Notes: a model not told the origin generated them from the letters alone. DNA of 64,000 nucleotides from CAZMNF01 sp964567595 (GCA_964567595.1 CAZMNF010000006.1:1-64000); one strand, 5' to 3'. Counted from the first letter of the stretch, positions 43,453 through 57,229 are shown. Program-made: numbers and translations.

Positions 43453-43618
43453 TGTGACTCAACCTCATTTTTCGGGGTCAATTCCGTTTCCCGTACACGT
43501 CGTCCCCGCTCGGCTGGACGTTATGGCCACTGCTCGCATGAACGCGGAGCGGGACCTCGAGCTCAGACGATCGGAGCATGCAACGAAGGTGAACGGGACG
43601 CCCCTGCGGAGCTGAACG
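43453..43618 (-). other. Leader of the rpsL transcript
   Basis: About 165 untranslated bases separate the predicted transcription start from the rpsL ATG. On the minus strand GTCCCGCTC and GAGCGGGGAC can pair around a long loop, giving one large hairpin. No ribosome binding site-led ORF stands out in it. A leader of this length upstream of the ribosomal cluster could bind a ribosomal protein, which is inference. Confidence 0.4.
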
Positions 43619-43624
43619 GATGTT

Positions 43625-43653
43625 ATTATAGACACCCCTTCAGCCCCTGTCAA
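43625..43653 (-). promoter_or_regulatory. Consensus sigma-70 promoter of rpsL and the downstream cluster
   Basis: On the minus strand TTGACA (43653-43648), exactly 17 bp, TATAAT (43630-43625). Both hexamers match the consensus perfectly. It begins 4 bases after the rpoC stop codon. Confidence 0.92.
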
Positions 43654-43657
43654 GCGC

Positions 43658-48736
<5,079 letters not shown>

Positions 48737-48993
48737 AGGGGTCACCTCTTGTCACAAAATTTCCTGTGGCGACGGAACCGCTCGCGAACGATGCCCAAAA
48801 TGCCGCTACGCGTTCTCGGCACGATGATCGATGCACACGGGTTGCTGTACTTTACACGGGTACGTGGGTGCGCGGAGATGTGGATGTTCCACTCAAACCC
48901 TAACGATGGAATGCTCGTAACCGCATTGCCGACGCGCATCTTTGCCGCTTGCAACCGCCCCAACCGCTCGCCAACTGCAGAGCGGGGCCCATG

Positions 48994-49022
48994 AGTATAA
49001 CAGACATCCCTCGGATTGCCAA
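48994..49022 (-). promoter_or_regulatory. Promoter of rpoC
   Basis: On the minus strand TTGGCA (49022-49017), 17 bp, TATACT (48999-48994). It starts 3 bases after the pcrA stop codon and leaves a leader of about 250 bases before rpoC. A 73-codon frame (48742-48963) ends on the rpoC start but has no recognised product. Confidence 0.65.
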
Positions 49023-49024
49023 CC

Positions 49025-51007
49025 TCAGGGCGCGACGCTTTCCACGTCCTCCTGCGGCAACTCCTGGAAGAACCGCGAGGGACCGTTCAGCGTGAGGCTG
49101 CCGTAGAGCGTCCGTTGATGCGCCAGCGACAGGTAGAGGCGACGGCGCGCGCGGGTCATCCCCACATAGAACAGCCGCCGCTCCTCCTCGAGGTTGCCCT
49201 CGGCCACGGCCCGGTTGTGCGGGATCAGGTTCTCCTCCACGCCGATCATAAAGACGTAGTCGAACTCCAAACCCTTGGCGGTGTGCAGCGTCATGAGCGC
49301 GACACGCTCTTCCTCGTCCTCGAAGCGATCGGCATCCGTCAACAGCGCAATCTCCTCCAAAAACGAAGCCAAGGTCGGGGCGTCGTGATTGGCCTGGTAT
49401 TCGCTCATCTGGCCGAGCAGCTCGCGGACGTTGTTCGTCCGTTCTTCCGCGTCGGCGTCGTTGAGCAGCTCGGCCCAGTAGCCGGAGCGCTCCAGCGTCG
49501 ACTGGGCCACGTCCGCCGGCGGCTCCGAGTTGGCCTCGTCACGCAGCCGGTCCAATAGCTTGACGAACTCGGCCACGGCTCGGGCGGGCCGACCGCTCAG
49601 ATGCTCGCTGTTGCCCTCGGCGACGTCCTTCATCGTCGCCCAGAGCGTCTGTCCCGCTTCAGCCGCTGCCCGTTGGAGTTTCCCGATGGTCGTGGCCCCG
49701 ATGCCCCGCTTGGGACGCTCTAGGGCCCGCAACAAGTTCATCTCATCGTCCGGATTGACCAGCACCTTGAGGTAGGCCAGGACGTCCTTGACCTCGCGGC
49801 GATCGTAGAAGCGCACGCCGCGGACGACTTGATAGGGCAAGCGTCGATGCAAGAGAGCTTCCTCCAGCACGCGCGAGAGCGAGTTGACCCGATAGAGAAT
49901 GGCGATCCGATCGAGGCGGACGCCATCGGTCCAGAGCCGAATGATCTCGTCCGCTACTGCTAGGGCCTCCTCGCGCTCGTCCCGAGCGAGGAGATAGCGA
50001 ATGGGGTCGCCCTCGCCCTGGAAGTGCGCGTCGCCCCTCTTGGCGCGCGAGGCGTTGTGCGCGATGACGTTGCGCGCCGCGCGAAAGATGCGATCGCCTT
50101 GCGGCCAGCGGTAGTGCTGTCGCAATTCGACGATTTGAGCATCGGGGAAATCGCGCTCGAATCTCAGGATGTAGTCGGGATTGGAACCACGCCAGCTGAA
50201 GATCGCCTGATCCTCGTCGCCCACGACGGTCAGACCGGACGCGTTCTCGGCCAACAGCTGTACCAGCACGTACTGCGCGTGGTTGATGTCCTGGTACTCA
50301 TCGACAAGCAGGTATCGGAACCGTTCGCGGTAGCTTTGCAACAGGTCCAGGTGCGACCGGAATAGATCAACCGTCAGGCGGATCAAGTCGGCAAAGTCGA
50401 CGGCGTTGCTGGTCTGGAGAATGGCCTGGTAGCGCCGATAAATCCGGTCGAGGACTTCCAACATGTAGCCGTCAAAGTATCCGGCATACTGGGCCTTGAA
50501 TGCGTCCGGCCCGATCAGTTCGTCCTTGGCACGGCCGATCACGCCCGAGACCATCGCCGGCTTGATCTCCTCCGAGGAGAGGTCCAGCTCCTTAATGGCC
50601 CGGCGAATGACGTCCCGTTGGTCGCTTTCGTCCATGATGGAAAAGTGCCGGCTGTAATGATGATCGAGCTGATGGATGTGCTCGCGCAGGATGCGGGCCC
50701 CCGCGGCGTGGAACGTGGAGATCCACGGCACCGGATGCTGTCCGCCCAGGAGCTCTTCCACGCGGGCCTTCATCTCGTTGGCGGCCCGGTTCGTGAACGT
50801 CACGCCGAGGACCTGCCGAGCGGGGATCCCCTGCGTCAGCAGATAAGCGACCTTGTGGGTGATCACCCGGGTCTTGCCGCTTCCCGGCCCGGCCAACACG
50901 AGGATCGGCCCCCCGATGTGGGTCACGGCCTGTTGCTGTTCGGCATTGAGGGGAGCCACAACGGCGTCGACGGCGTCGGTATCGGGAGCAGCAAATCGCG
51001 GGTTCAT
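49025..51007 (-). CDS. pcrA: DNA helicase PcrA/UvrD (superfamily I)
   Basis: A 660-residue 3'-5' helicase for nucleotide-excision and mismatch repair. PLNAEQQQAVTHIGGPIL is the Q-motif region and LVLAGPGSGKTRVI is Walker A. LLVDEYQDINHAQY is motif II. HTAKGLEFDYVFMIGVEE and RRLFYVGMTRARRRL are motifs V and VI. It is shorter than PcrA (~720) and appears to lack the C-terminal Tudor-like domain. The ATG follows GGAGAAGGG. It is the last gene of the hpf run. Confidence 0.95.
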   Translation of the reverse strand: MNPRFAAPDTDAVDAVVAPLNAEQQQAVTHIGGPILVLAGPGSGKTRVITHKVAYLLTQGIPARQVLGVTFTNRAANEMKARVEELLGGQHPVPWISTFHAAGARILREHIHQLDHHYSRHFSIMDESDQRDVIRRAIKELDLSSEEIKPAMVSGVIGRAKDELIGPDAFKAQYAGYFDGYMLEVLDRIYRRYQAILQTSNAVDFADLIRLTVDLFRSHLDLLQSYRERFRYLLVDEYQDINHAQYVLVQLLAENASGLTVVGDEDQAIFSWRGSNPDYILRFERDFPDAQIVELRQHYRWPQGDRIFRAARNVIAHNASRAKRGDAHFQGEGDPIRYLLARDEREEALAVADEIIRLWTDGVRLDRIAILYRVNSLSRVLEEALLHRRLPYQVVRGVRFYDRREVKDVLAYLKVLVNPDDEMNLLRALERPKRGIGATTIGKLQRAAAEAGQTLWATMKDVAEGNSEHLSGRPARAVAEFVKLLDRLRDEANSEPPADVAQSTLERSGYWAELLNDADAEERTNNVRELLGQMSEYQANHDAPTLASFLEEIALLTDADRFEDEEERVALMTLHTAKGLEFDYVFMIGVEENLIPHNRAVAEGNLEEERRLFYVGMTRARRRLYLSLAHQRTLYGSLTLNGPSRFFQELPQEDVESVAP

Positions 51008-51054
51008 CGCATCCCTTCTCCTGGTGGAAAGACGTCAGGTCGCAACGCGCACGG

Positions 51055-52080
51055 TCAGAAGTTGAACTGGACGCAGTGCTCTTCCAACTCGCGCTCGGAG
51101 TCGAACGGCGCGATCCGGATGCGGTTGGTCTGCTCCGAGTGCTCGAAGCGATAGTTGGCCTGCACGCGGTGGCGTGCGCCGATGTCGGCGTGCATGGCCG
51201 TGATGCGTGCCGCCAGCTCGATGATCTGGAGGACCTCGTAGTCGCTCTTGTCCTGCCAGTTGGCGCGCACAAGAGCGATCGGCCCCTCGCCCATCGCCAC
51301 GTAGAGGCGCAGATCGTCGGGGAGGAAGAAAGTCTGCAGGCGACGCTTCTCCTCCTCGTCGCGGCCGAGGACGATCTTGATGTCCGGCTGCTTTTTGTAA
51401 TAGAGCGGAAATTCCAACAGCTCCAGCCCGTTGAGCGTCAGATGGTCCTCTTGGAGCAGATCCTCCAGTCGCCGACCGAAGTAGGGCAACAGCAGCTTGC
51501 ACCGCCGTTCGGCGGGGAAGCCTTCGCAGTGGATGCCCAAAGACTCCGCGACGCGCGGCAGCTGGTCGTGGCGCGTCTCGTCGTCGAGAGCGTACAGGCG
51601 ATCCCGATCGACAAGCCCCTCGCGCTCGGGCTGGGTCGGCGGCAACAGGTGCGCGCTCAAGGGCCGGAGGACGCGGTCGGACGCGCCGGCGTCGCTCGTC
51701 AGGTTGAGCACGTCGTCGGCGTGGAGGCCGCGCGTGCCGACGATCTCGCCCGTGACCAGAAAGTCGGCGCCGACCTTGTGCATGTAGCGAAGTCCCTTCC
51801 GGATCATGAGCGTGCGGCAGCCCGTGCAGCAGCTCTTGCGGTCATATCCGCCCGTGTGGGGAATGTTCGTCAGGTTGGCGAACTCGCGCTTGACCCCCTG
51901 GCTCCGGAACGCCGAGTCAAACCAGCGCTGGCCCAGCTCCTTGGTCTGCTCGTAGTCGCGAAAGAACGGTGAGCGGAAATGGAGCGGTTGGACGTCGTCG
52001 ACGTTGGGATCGGCCATGACGATCCGGGCGGCGGCGATGCTGGCCAGACTTCCGGAGAAGAGCGCCACAGCCTTCGCCAT
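51055..52080 (-). CDS. ATP-pyrophosphatase, tRNA thiolation-like, with C-terminal NFACT-R-type domain
   Basis: A 341-residue protein. The N-terminus VALFSGSLASIAAAR is a PP-loop (SGSLAS instead of SGGxDS). DRKSCCTGCRTLMIRKGL, about residue 80, carries a Cys-Cys-x2-Cys cluster, and VTGEIVGTRG resembles the MnmA/ThiI family. The C-terminal third looks like DUF814/NFACT-R. Such proteins occur in Aquificae and other deep lineages and are thought to thiolate tRNA. The exact substrate is unknown. It lies 15 bases after hpf and 47 before pcrA. Confidence 0.8.
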   Translation of the reverse strand: MAKAVALFSGSLASIAAARIVMADPNVDDVQPLHFRSPFFRDYEQTKELGQRWFDSAFRSQGVKREFANLTNIPHTGGYDRKSCCTGCRTLMIRKGLRYMHKVGADFLVTGEIVGTRGLHADDVLNLTSDAGASDRVLRPLSAHLLPPTQPEREGLVDRDRLYALDDETRHDQLPRVAESLGIHCEGFPAERRCKLLLPYFGRRLEDLLQEDHLTLNGLELLEFPLYYKKQPDIKIVLGRDEEEKRRLQTFFLPDDLRLYVAMGEGPIALVRANWQDKSDYEVLQIIELAARITAMHADIGARHRVQANYRFEHSEQTNRIRIAPFDSERELEEHCVQFNF

Positions 52081-52095
52081 GATGTCGGGCTCCCG

Positions 52096-52635
52096 CTAGT
52101 ACACGGGCTCCAGGAGCTCGTATTGGCCGTCCGGGAGGCGTCGCATGATGCTCAACGCGTCCCGCTCGACGTCCATAAAAATGAGGAAGTCCCGCTTCTC
52201 GTAGGACTCCAGCTGGATGATCGCCTCATCGGGCGTCATCGGCTTGCGGACGTAGACCTGTGAGCGCGAGAACGTCCGGCCAGACTCTTCCCCGTGGGAC
52301 GGCGATTGGGGCGGCTCGGGAGGCGGGGCTGTCTTCTGTTTCGGGTTCTCGCGGAGCCGGTCCTTTTCCTTGGTGATTTGCGTCTTCAGCTTGTCCACAG
52401 CCGCGTCCACCGCCGCGTGCATCTCCTCGGCTTCGGCGGTCGCTTTGACGATCTTTTTGCGGACAAGATGCCCGATAAGTTCGCACGTCTGGCTGTTCCC
52501 CTCGGCATCCAGCACGACGTCGACGCTGATGATGCCGTCGACGAAAAAGCGCTCGAGAGGTTCGACCTTATCGAGCACGTACTCTTGGAGGGCGTCGCTT
52601 TTCTGAGCGCGTCGGTCGGTTACGTTGATTTTCAT
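52096..52635 (-). CDS. hpf: Ribosome hibernation-promoting factor, long form
   Basis: A 179-residue protein. Residues 1-100 are the S30AE domain (MKINVTDRRAQKSDALQEYV and the helix AAVDAAVDKLKTQITKEKDR). A Pro-rich linker follows. Residues ~120-179 are the C-terminal dimerisation domain (VRKPMTPDEAIIQLESYEKR, FLIFMDVERDALSIMRR). It stabilises 100S ribosome dimers during stress. The start at 52635 has no clear ribosome binding site; the promoter -10 lies 17 bases upstream, so the leader is only about 10 bases. Confidence 0.95.
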   Translation of the reverse strand: MKINVTDRRAQKSDALQEYVLDKVEPLERFFVDGIISVDVVLDAEGNSQTCELIGHLVRKKIVKATAEAEEMHAAVDAAVDKLKTQITKEKDRLRENPKQKTAPPPEPPQSPSHGEESGRTFSRSQVYVRKPMTPDEAIIQLESYEKRDFLIFMDVERDALSIMRRLPDGQYELLEPVY

Positions 52636-52652
52636 GGCGTCAACGAGCGAGT

Positions 52653-52682
52653 ATTGTAGCGCAAAGCGCCGCTGGACGTCAA
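52653..52682 (-). promoter_or_regulatory. Promoter of hpf
   Basis: On the minus strand TTGACG (52682-52677), 18 bp, TACAAT (52658-52653). Confidence 0.8.
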
Positions 52683-52727
52683 GCGTGCCCCGTCCGCATG
52701 CGGTCGTGGACCCGATGGCCACTCTGT

Positions 52728-52733
52728 TATAAT
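52728..52733 (+). promoter_or_regulatory. -10 element of rimI
   Basis: Perfect TATAAT at 52728-52733 with only a weak -35 (GTGGAC near 52706). An ATG within this hexamer (52732) cannot be the start. The true start at 52747 is 13 bases downstream, implying a leader of about 6 bases. Confidence 0.5.
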
Positions 52734-52746
52734 GGCGGCGAATTCT

Positions 52747-53277
52747 ATGGCCATTGGGACGACAACGCGAGCGCAGCGGGAAGCGCACATCCGACCGGCC
52801 GTCGAAGCCGACCTGCCGCGTGTGATCCAGATCGAGAGCGCATCGTTCCCGACGCCATGGCCGCAATCGGTGCTCAAAGGCCACATCGGCGAGCCCGGAT
52901 TTCTCGTGAACCAATGGGCCGAGGGCGTCGTTGGCTACGTCATTGCCGGCATCCGGATTCCGACGCTCTTTGCGCGGCTGGAGAAACGCACTCGCGCCTG
53001 GATGGGCGTACCGACCGACCTGGAGGAGCACACGGGCCACATCATGAACATCGCCGTCGATCCCAACCACCGTGGCAAGGGAGTCGGCAGTGCGCTCTTG
53101 CGCGCCGCGCTCGACCATCTGTGGCGCATGGAAGCGAGCTGCGCCGAACTGGAAGTCCGGACCGACAACACCTCGGCCATTCGTCTGTACGAGCGCTACG
53201 GCTTTGAGATCTCCGAGCGCCTGCCTCGCTACTATCAGAATGGCGACGACGCCTATCTCATGATCCGGCCCTTCTGA
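52747..53277 (+). CDS. rimI: Ribosomal-protein-alanine N-acetyltransferase (GNAT)
   Basis: A 176-residue GNAT acetyltransferase. HIRPAVEADLPRVIQIESAS leads the domain, AVDPNHRGKGVGSALLRAAL binds acetyl-CoA, and LEVRTDNTSAIRLYERYGFE is the RimI-type end. In E. coli it acetylates the S18 N-terminus. tsaB/tsaD, common neighbours, are absent. The start at 52747 is fixed by the promoter position. It diverges from hpf. Confidence 0.88.
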   Translation: MAIGTTTRAQREAHIRPAVEADLPRVIQIESASFPTPWPQSVLKGHIGEPGFLVNQWAEGVVGYVIAGIRIPTLFARLEKRTRAWMGVPTDLEEHTGHIMNIAVDPNHRGKGVGSALLRAALDHLWRMEASCAELEVRTDNTSAIRLYERYGFEISERLPRYYQNGDDAYLMIRPF

Positions 53278-53445
53278 TCCGCCGGACGAGCTCATCCCGC
53301 CGAGTGACTCATGGCGGCGAAAGAAGCGTTAGACAATAATCGCAACGTTGGATGGCTTGCGCGGGTTGAAGTACTGAGCCTGTTCAGCGGTCAGTAGCCT
53401 TCCGCGGATCGCTTGCGGACCCATCTTCGCCCAAATACAGCATCT

Positions 53446-53460
53446 TTGGTTGGCAACCAA
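53446..53460. repeat. Perfect inverted repeat upstream of the lamin-tail gene
   Basis: TTGGTTG-G-CAACCAA. It ends 4 bases before the -35 of the next promoter, the position of an activator site. Confidence 0.4.
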
Positions 53461-53464
53461 CGTC

Positions 53465-53493
53465 TTGACGTGCGTTGTATGGTGTGGTACGAA
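53465..53493 (+). promoter_or_regulatory. Promoter of the lamin-tail gene
   Basis: TTGACG (53465-53470), 17 bp, TACGAA (53488-53493). The start is 43 bases downstream with a strong AAAGGAGG. Confidence 0.6.
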
Positions 53494-53536
53494 TAGCCAT
53501 ATAACAGAATCCCTCAGAATCAGAAAGGAGGCGACC

Positions 53537-54190
53537 ATGAAGACGAACCTCCTCATGGCGGCGCTTGTCGTGGGATTGGTGGCCACGCTGCCTGCGGAGT
53601 CCGATCTCCAACCGACCCCGCACGCGCAGTTCGGCGCGCCGGACCTGGTGGTCAACGAGGTGGCCTGGGCCGGCACCGTGGCCAACGCTGCGGACGAGTG
53701 GATTGAGCTGCGCAACAACACCGCCAACGAGATCGACCTGACCGGCTACGCGCTCGAATGGGAGGACGGAGAGACCGTCATCCGCTTTGACGCGGACGCC
53801 GAGTCGAACGCGACGGACGTCCGGCGCACCGCAATCCCGGGCGATGGGTTCATGCTGCTGGAGCGAACGGATGACGACACGATCAGCGACGTGGAGGCCG
53901 ACGTGATCTACACCGGCGCGCTCGGCAACGGGGGCGAGACCCTGGTGCTCCGCGATGACGACGGCGAGGTCATCGACGAGGTCAACGCCGACGGCGGCGA
54001 GTGGCCCGCGGGAACCGCGAGCGACGGCGAGGTGCCTTATGCGTCCATGGAACGCATTGACCCGACAAGCGACGGCGACGACAGCAACTGGGCGTCCAAT
54101 GACGGCGTCATCCAGAACGGAACCGACAACGGCGGCAACCTGATCAACGGCACGCCGAAGGCGGAAAACTCGCAGAAGAACACCAACTGA
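53537..54190 (+). CDS. Secreted lamin-tail domain protein
   Basis: A 217-residue exported protein. The signal peptide is about residues 1-20. The LTD domain (~33-160) starts with LVVNEVAWAGTVANAADEWI and ELRNNTANEIDLTGYALEW, the typical lamin-tail pattern. The rest is very rich in Asp, Asn and Glu (SDGDDSNWASNDGVIQNGTD), with few basic residues. The function is unknown; similar proteins occur at cell surfaces. It may be attached to or act on extracellular material. It converges with the patatin gene across 15 bases. Confidence 0.75.
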   Translation: MKTNLLMAALVVGLVATLPAESDLQPTPHAQFGAPDLVVNEVAWAGTVANAADEWIELRNNTANEIDLTGYALEWEDGETVIRFDADAESNATDVRRTAIPGDGFMLLERTDDDTISDVEADVIYTGALGNGGETLVLRDDDGEVIDEVNADGGEWPAGTASDGEVPYASMERIDPTSDGDDSNWASNDGVIQNGTDNGGNLINGTPKAENSQKNTN

Positions 54191-54205
54191 GCCGCTCAGT
54201 CCGGT

Positions 54206-55072
54206 TCAAGACGCCGATTCGGCGTGGAGCAGGGCGCGGATCTGGGCGAGCCGGCGCTCCGCTTCCGCCTCGCCCGCTTGGACGGGCCCGTCCACCTCGC
54301 CCAAATCGAGCGTTCGGACCTTGTGTGCCTGCGGGTGGACCACCGCAAGCCGGTCGCCCATGCGCTGGCGGTCCCGCGCTAGGCGCAGGCTGTTCAGCTC
54401 GCGCAACAAGATGCGCTCCGCCCGCAGGAGCACGTCCATGCTCGTCAGCGCCGGATCGTCCTCGAGCGGCGCCTCGACGTCCACCGCCAAGACGCGCTCA
54501 GCGCCCAGATCCGTCGCCGCCTCCACCGGCAGGTTGTCCACGAGCCCACCATCCACGAGGTAGCGATCGCCCCATTGCACGGGGTAATGGATGCCCGGCA
54601 ACGACACGGACGCCGCTAGCGCCCGGTCGATGGGACCCTCTCGGAGAACGACGCGCTCGCCCGTGTCGATGTCGGTCGCCACCACCGCGAGGGGGATGCC
54701 GAGCTCCTCGAACACCAGCTGCCGACTGAACAGCCCGAAGAACTCGATCAGCGCCTGAGTCGTGGGCAATTCGTGACGGCGCCAATCGCGACGGCCCGTC
54801 AGGACGTCCGTGGCCGTATTGGAGATCAGGCGTCGCAAGGAGTGCCGAGGGAAGTGCAGAAGCCGATTCAGATCCAGCTCCTTGAGAAGGCGTTGCAGCC
54901 GATCCAGGTCAATGCCGGCAGCGTAGGCGGCGCCCACGACGGCCCCGATGCTGGTGCCGGCTACCCCGCAGACGGGAATCCCTCGGCTTTGCAGGACTCG
55001 CAGCACGCCGATGTGGGCGTAGCCGCGCGCGCCGCCGCCGCCCAAAGCCAATCCGAGCGTTGGCTGTCCCAT
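54206..55072 (-). CDS. Patatin-like phospholipase (RssA type)
   Basis: A 288-residue hydrolase with the catalytic Ser-Asp dyad. LGLALGGGGARGYAHIGVLR is the oxyanion loop, GVAGTSIGAVVGA holds the Ser, and LVDGGLVDNLPVEAA holds the Asp. Length and order match the RssA/YchK family. The ATG at 55072 has AGGAGG 5 bases upstream. It lies just downstream of the groEL terminator and is likely its own transcript. Confidence 0.93.
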   Translation of the reverse strand: MGQPTLGLALGGGGARGYAHIGVLRVLQSRGIPVCGVAGTSIGAVVGAAYAAGIDLDRLQRLLKELDLNRLLHFPRHSLRRLISNTATDVLTGRRDWRRHELPTTQALIEFFGLFSRQLVFEELGIPLAVVATDIDTGERVVLREGPIDRALAASVSLPGIHYPVQWGDRYLVDGGLVDNLPVEAATDLGAERVLAVDVEAPLEDDPALTSMDVLLRAERILLRELNSLRLARDRQRMGDRLAVVHPQAHKVRTLDLGEVDGPVQAGEAEAERRLAQIRALLHAESAS

Positions 55073-55123
55073 GACCGCCTCCTGGTAACGCCATTTCCCG
55101 CATTGTAGAGCCACGAGTCCAAT

Positions 55124-55158
55124 GGAAAAACCCCTGCGGCGCAACGGCCGCAGGGGTT
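55124..55158 (-). terminator. Rho-independent terminator of groESL
   Basis: A perfect 12-bp stem (55129-55140 with 55147-55158) with loop GCAACG, followed on the minus strand by TTTTT. It lies 52 bases after the groEL stop. Confidence 0.93.
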
Positions 55159-55209
55159 GTTGGGCGCTATCGATTTGGGCCTAGCCGGCCTCAGCGTTGA
55201 GCGGCGGGC

Positions 55210-56853
55210 TTACATCATGCCCATGCCGCCCATGCCACCGGCGCCGGCCATCTGATCCGCACCACCGTCCTCGCTGACGTCGATCGTCGCGACGGCAGCG
55301 CCACTGGTGAGGATCATGCCGGCGACGCTGACGGCGTTCTGCACCGCCGACTTGGTGACCTTCGTCGGGTCGATGATGCCGGCGTCCATCATGTCGACGT
55401 ACGACTCGCTGACGACGTCGAACGCGTGGCCATGCTCGAGGTTCTTGATCCGCTCCACGACGATGCTGCCCTCGTGGCCGGCGTTCTCGGCGAGCTGGCG
55501 CACCGGGGCTTCGAGCGCGCGGCGCAGCAGCCGGACGCCGATCTGCTCGTCGCCCTCGGGTTCGAGGTTATCGAGCACGTAGGCCGCATTGAGCAGCGCG
55601 ACGCCGCCACCGGGCAGGATGCCCTCTTCGACGGCCGCCTTCGTGGCCTCGAGGGCGTCCTCCATGCGCTGCTTCTTCTCCTCAAGCTCGGCCTCAGTGG
55701 CCGCGCCGGTCTTGATGACCGCGACGCCGCCGGAGAGCTTGGCCATGCGCTCCTGCAGCTTTTCACGGTCGTAGTCGGAGTCGCTCGTCTCCATCTGCTT
55801 TTTGATCTGCTCGATGCGGGCGTCGATGTCGCTCTTGTCGCCGTGGCCGCCGACGACCGTCGTGTCGTCGTCGGTGATCGTCACGTTGTCCGCGGTGCCG
55901 AGCATGTCGATCGTGCCGTTCTCGATCTTCATGCCGGCGTCCTCGGCGATGACCTGGCCGCCCGTGAGCGTCGCCATGTCCTGCAGCATCGCCTTGCGAC
56001 GATCGCCGAAGCCGGGCGCCTTGACCGCGGCGACGTCGAGGGTACCGCGCAGCTTGTTGATGACCAGCGTCGTCAACGCCTCGCCCTCCACGTTCTGGGC
56101 GACGATCAACAACGGCTTGCCGGCCTGGGAGATCTTCTCCAAAAGCGGGACCAAGTCACGGGCCTGCTTGATCTCCTGGTCGGTAATCAGGATGTAGGGA
56201 TCCTTGAGCTCGGCCTCCATGCGCTCCTGGTCGGTCACGAAGTAGGGGCTGAGGTAGCCGCGGTCGAACTGGAGCCCCTCGACGAGCTCGTAGTAGGTGT
56301 CGATGCTCTCGGACTCCTCCACGGTGATGACGCCATCGGAGCCGGCGGCTTCCATCGTGTCGGCGATGATCTGGCCGATCTCCTCATCATTGGAGGAGAT
56401 TGTCGCCACGCGGGCCATCTCCTCCTTGCTGCTGAGCTCGCGGCTCTGCTTGGCCAGCTCATCGGCCACAGCGCGCGAAGCCCGCTCCAAGCCGCGCTTG
56501 AGCCACATCGGGTTGGCCCCGGCGGTGATGTTCTTGTTGCCCTCGGTGATCAGGGCATTGGCCAGAATGGTCGCCGTGGTCGTGCCGTCGCCGGCCGAGT
56601 CCTCGGTCTCCTTGGCGACCTGCTTGACGAGCTGGGCCCCCATGTTCTCGAACTCGTCCTCGTACTCCTGCTCTTCGGCGATGGTGACGCCATCGTTGAC
56701 GACCTTGGGACCGCCGAACTCCTTGTCGAGAATCACGCTGCGACCGCGGGGCCCGAGCGTGATGCGCACGGCCCGCGCAAGCTGGTCGATGCCGCTCAGC
56801 AGCCGCTCACGAGAGTCCTCGTCGAAAATGACCTCTTTGTAACTGTCCGCCAT
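55210..56853 (-). CDS. groL: Chaperonin GroEL
   Basis: A 547-residue 60-kDa chaperonin: ITLGPRGRSVILDKEFGGPK, the nucleotide site AGDGTTTATILA, and LPGGGVALLNA. The C-terminus ends GGMGGMGMM. It follows groES by 28 bases. Negative regulation by HrcA is suggested by the CIRCE element upstream of groES. Confidence 0.98.
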   Translation of the reverse strand: MADSYKEVIFDEDSRERLLSGIDQLARAVRITLGPRGRSVILDKEFGGPKVVNDGVTIAEEQEYEDEFENMGAQLVKQVAKETEDSAGDGTTTATILANALITEGNKNITAGANPMWLKRGLERASRAVADELAKQSRELSSKEEMARVATISSNDEEIGQIIADTMEAAGSDGVITVEESESIDTYYELVEGLQFDRGYLSPYFVTDQERMEAELKDPYILITDQEIKQARDLVPLLEKISQAGKPLLIVAQNVEGEALTTLVINKLRGTLDVAAVKAPGFGDRRKAMLQDMATLTGGQVIAEDAGMKIENGTIDMLGTADNVTITDDDTTVVGGHGDKSDIDARIEQIKKQMETSDSDYDREKLQERMAKLSGGVAVIKTGAATEAELEEKKQRMEDALEATKAAVEEGILPGGGVALLNAAYVLDNLEPEGDEQIGVRLLRRALEAPVRQLAENAGHEGSIVVERIKNLEHGHAFDVVSESYVDMMDAGIIDPTKVTKSAVQNAVSVAGMILTSGAAVATIDVSEDGGADQMAGAGGMGGMGMM

Positions 56854-56881
56854 AGCATCCTCCTTGTCTTATATGAGCGTC

Positions 56882-57166
56882 TTACTCGGCAAGCGCGAGA
56901 ATGTCCTCGGCCTTGACGATGCGGTAGTCCGCCCCGTCGGCCTCGAACTTCCGGCCGGAAAAGCTGTCGATCAGGACAGTGTCGCCCTCGTTGACCTCGA
57001 TCTCGTCCTTGTCCGTGCCGACCGCGACCACCGCGGCGCGCAAGAGGTTCTGATCCGAGCGCGCCTCCTCAGGCAGCACGATGCCGCCTTGTTCCTCTTC
57101 CTCCTCCTCGACTTCTTGGAGCAGGACGCGGTCCGCGAGTGGCTTGAGCTTTAGGTTCTCCGCCAT
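56882..57166 (-). CDS. groS: Co-chaperonin GroES
   Basis: A 94-residue cap for GroEL: LKPLADRVLLQEVEEEEEEQ, with the mobile loop around QGGIVLPEEARSDQN, and GDTVLIDSFSGRKFEADGAD. GGGAGG lies 5 bases before the ATG. Confidence 0.97.
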   Translation of the reverse strand: MAENLKLKPLADRVLLQEVEEEEEEQGGIVLPEEARSDQNLLRAAVVAVGTDKDEIEVNEGDTVLIDSFSGRKFEADGADYRIVKAEDILALAE

Positions 57167-57200
57167 AGGTCCTCCCTTCGTGTTCGTTAGCAGTGGTGTA

Positions 57201-57227
57201 TTAGCACTCATTGGAGATGACTGCTAA
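57201..57227 (-). promoter_or_regulatory. CIRCE operator (HrcA site) of groESL
   Basis: TTAGCACTC, 9 bases, GACTGCTAA; only one position differs from the consensus inverted repeat (GAGTGCTAA). It directly follows the -10 element, where HrcA would block transcription. A third arm, TTAGCAGTG, lies 14 bases away at 57187-57195. Confidence 0.9.
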
Positions 57228-57229
57228 GT

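Noticed and set aside
48742..48963. A 73-codon leader ORF before rpoC
   Set aside because: It ends on the rpoC start, which is suggestive, but it has no ribosome binding site, begins with a weak codon and is not recognisable as a protein.
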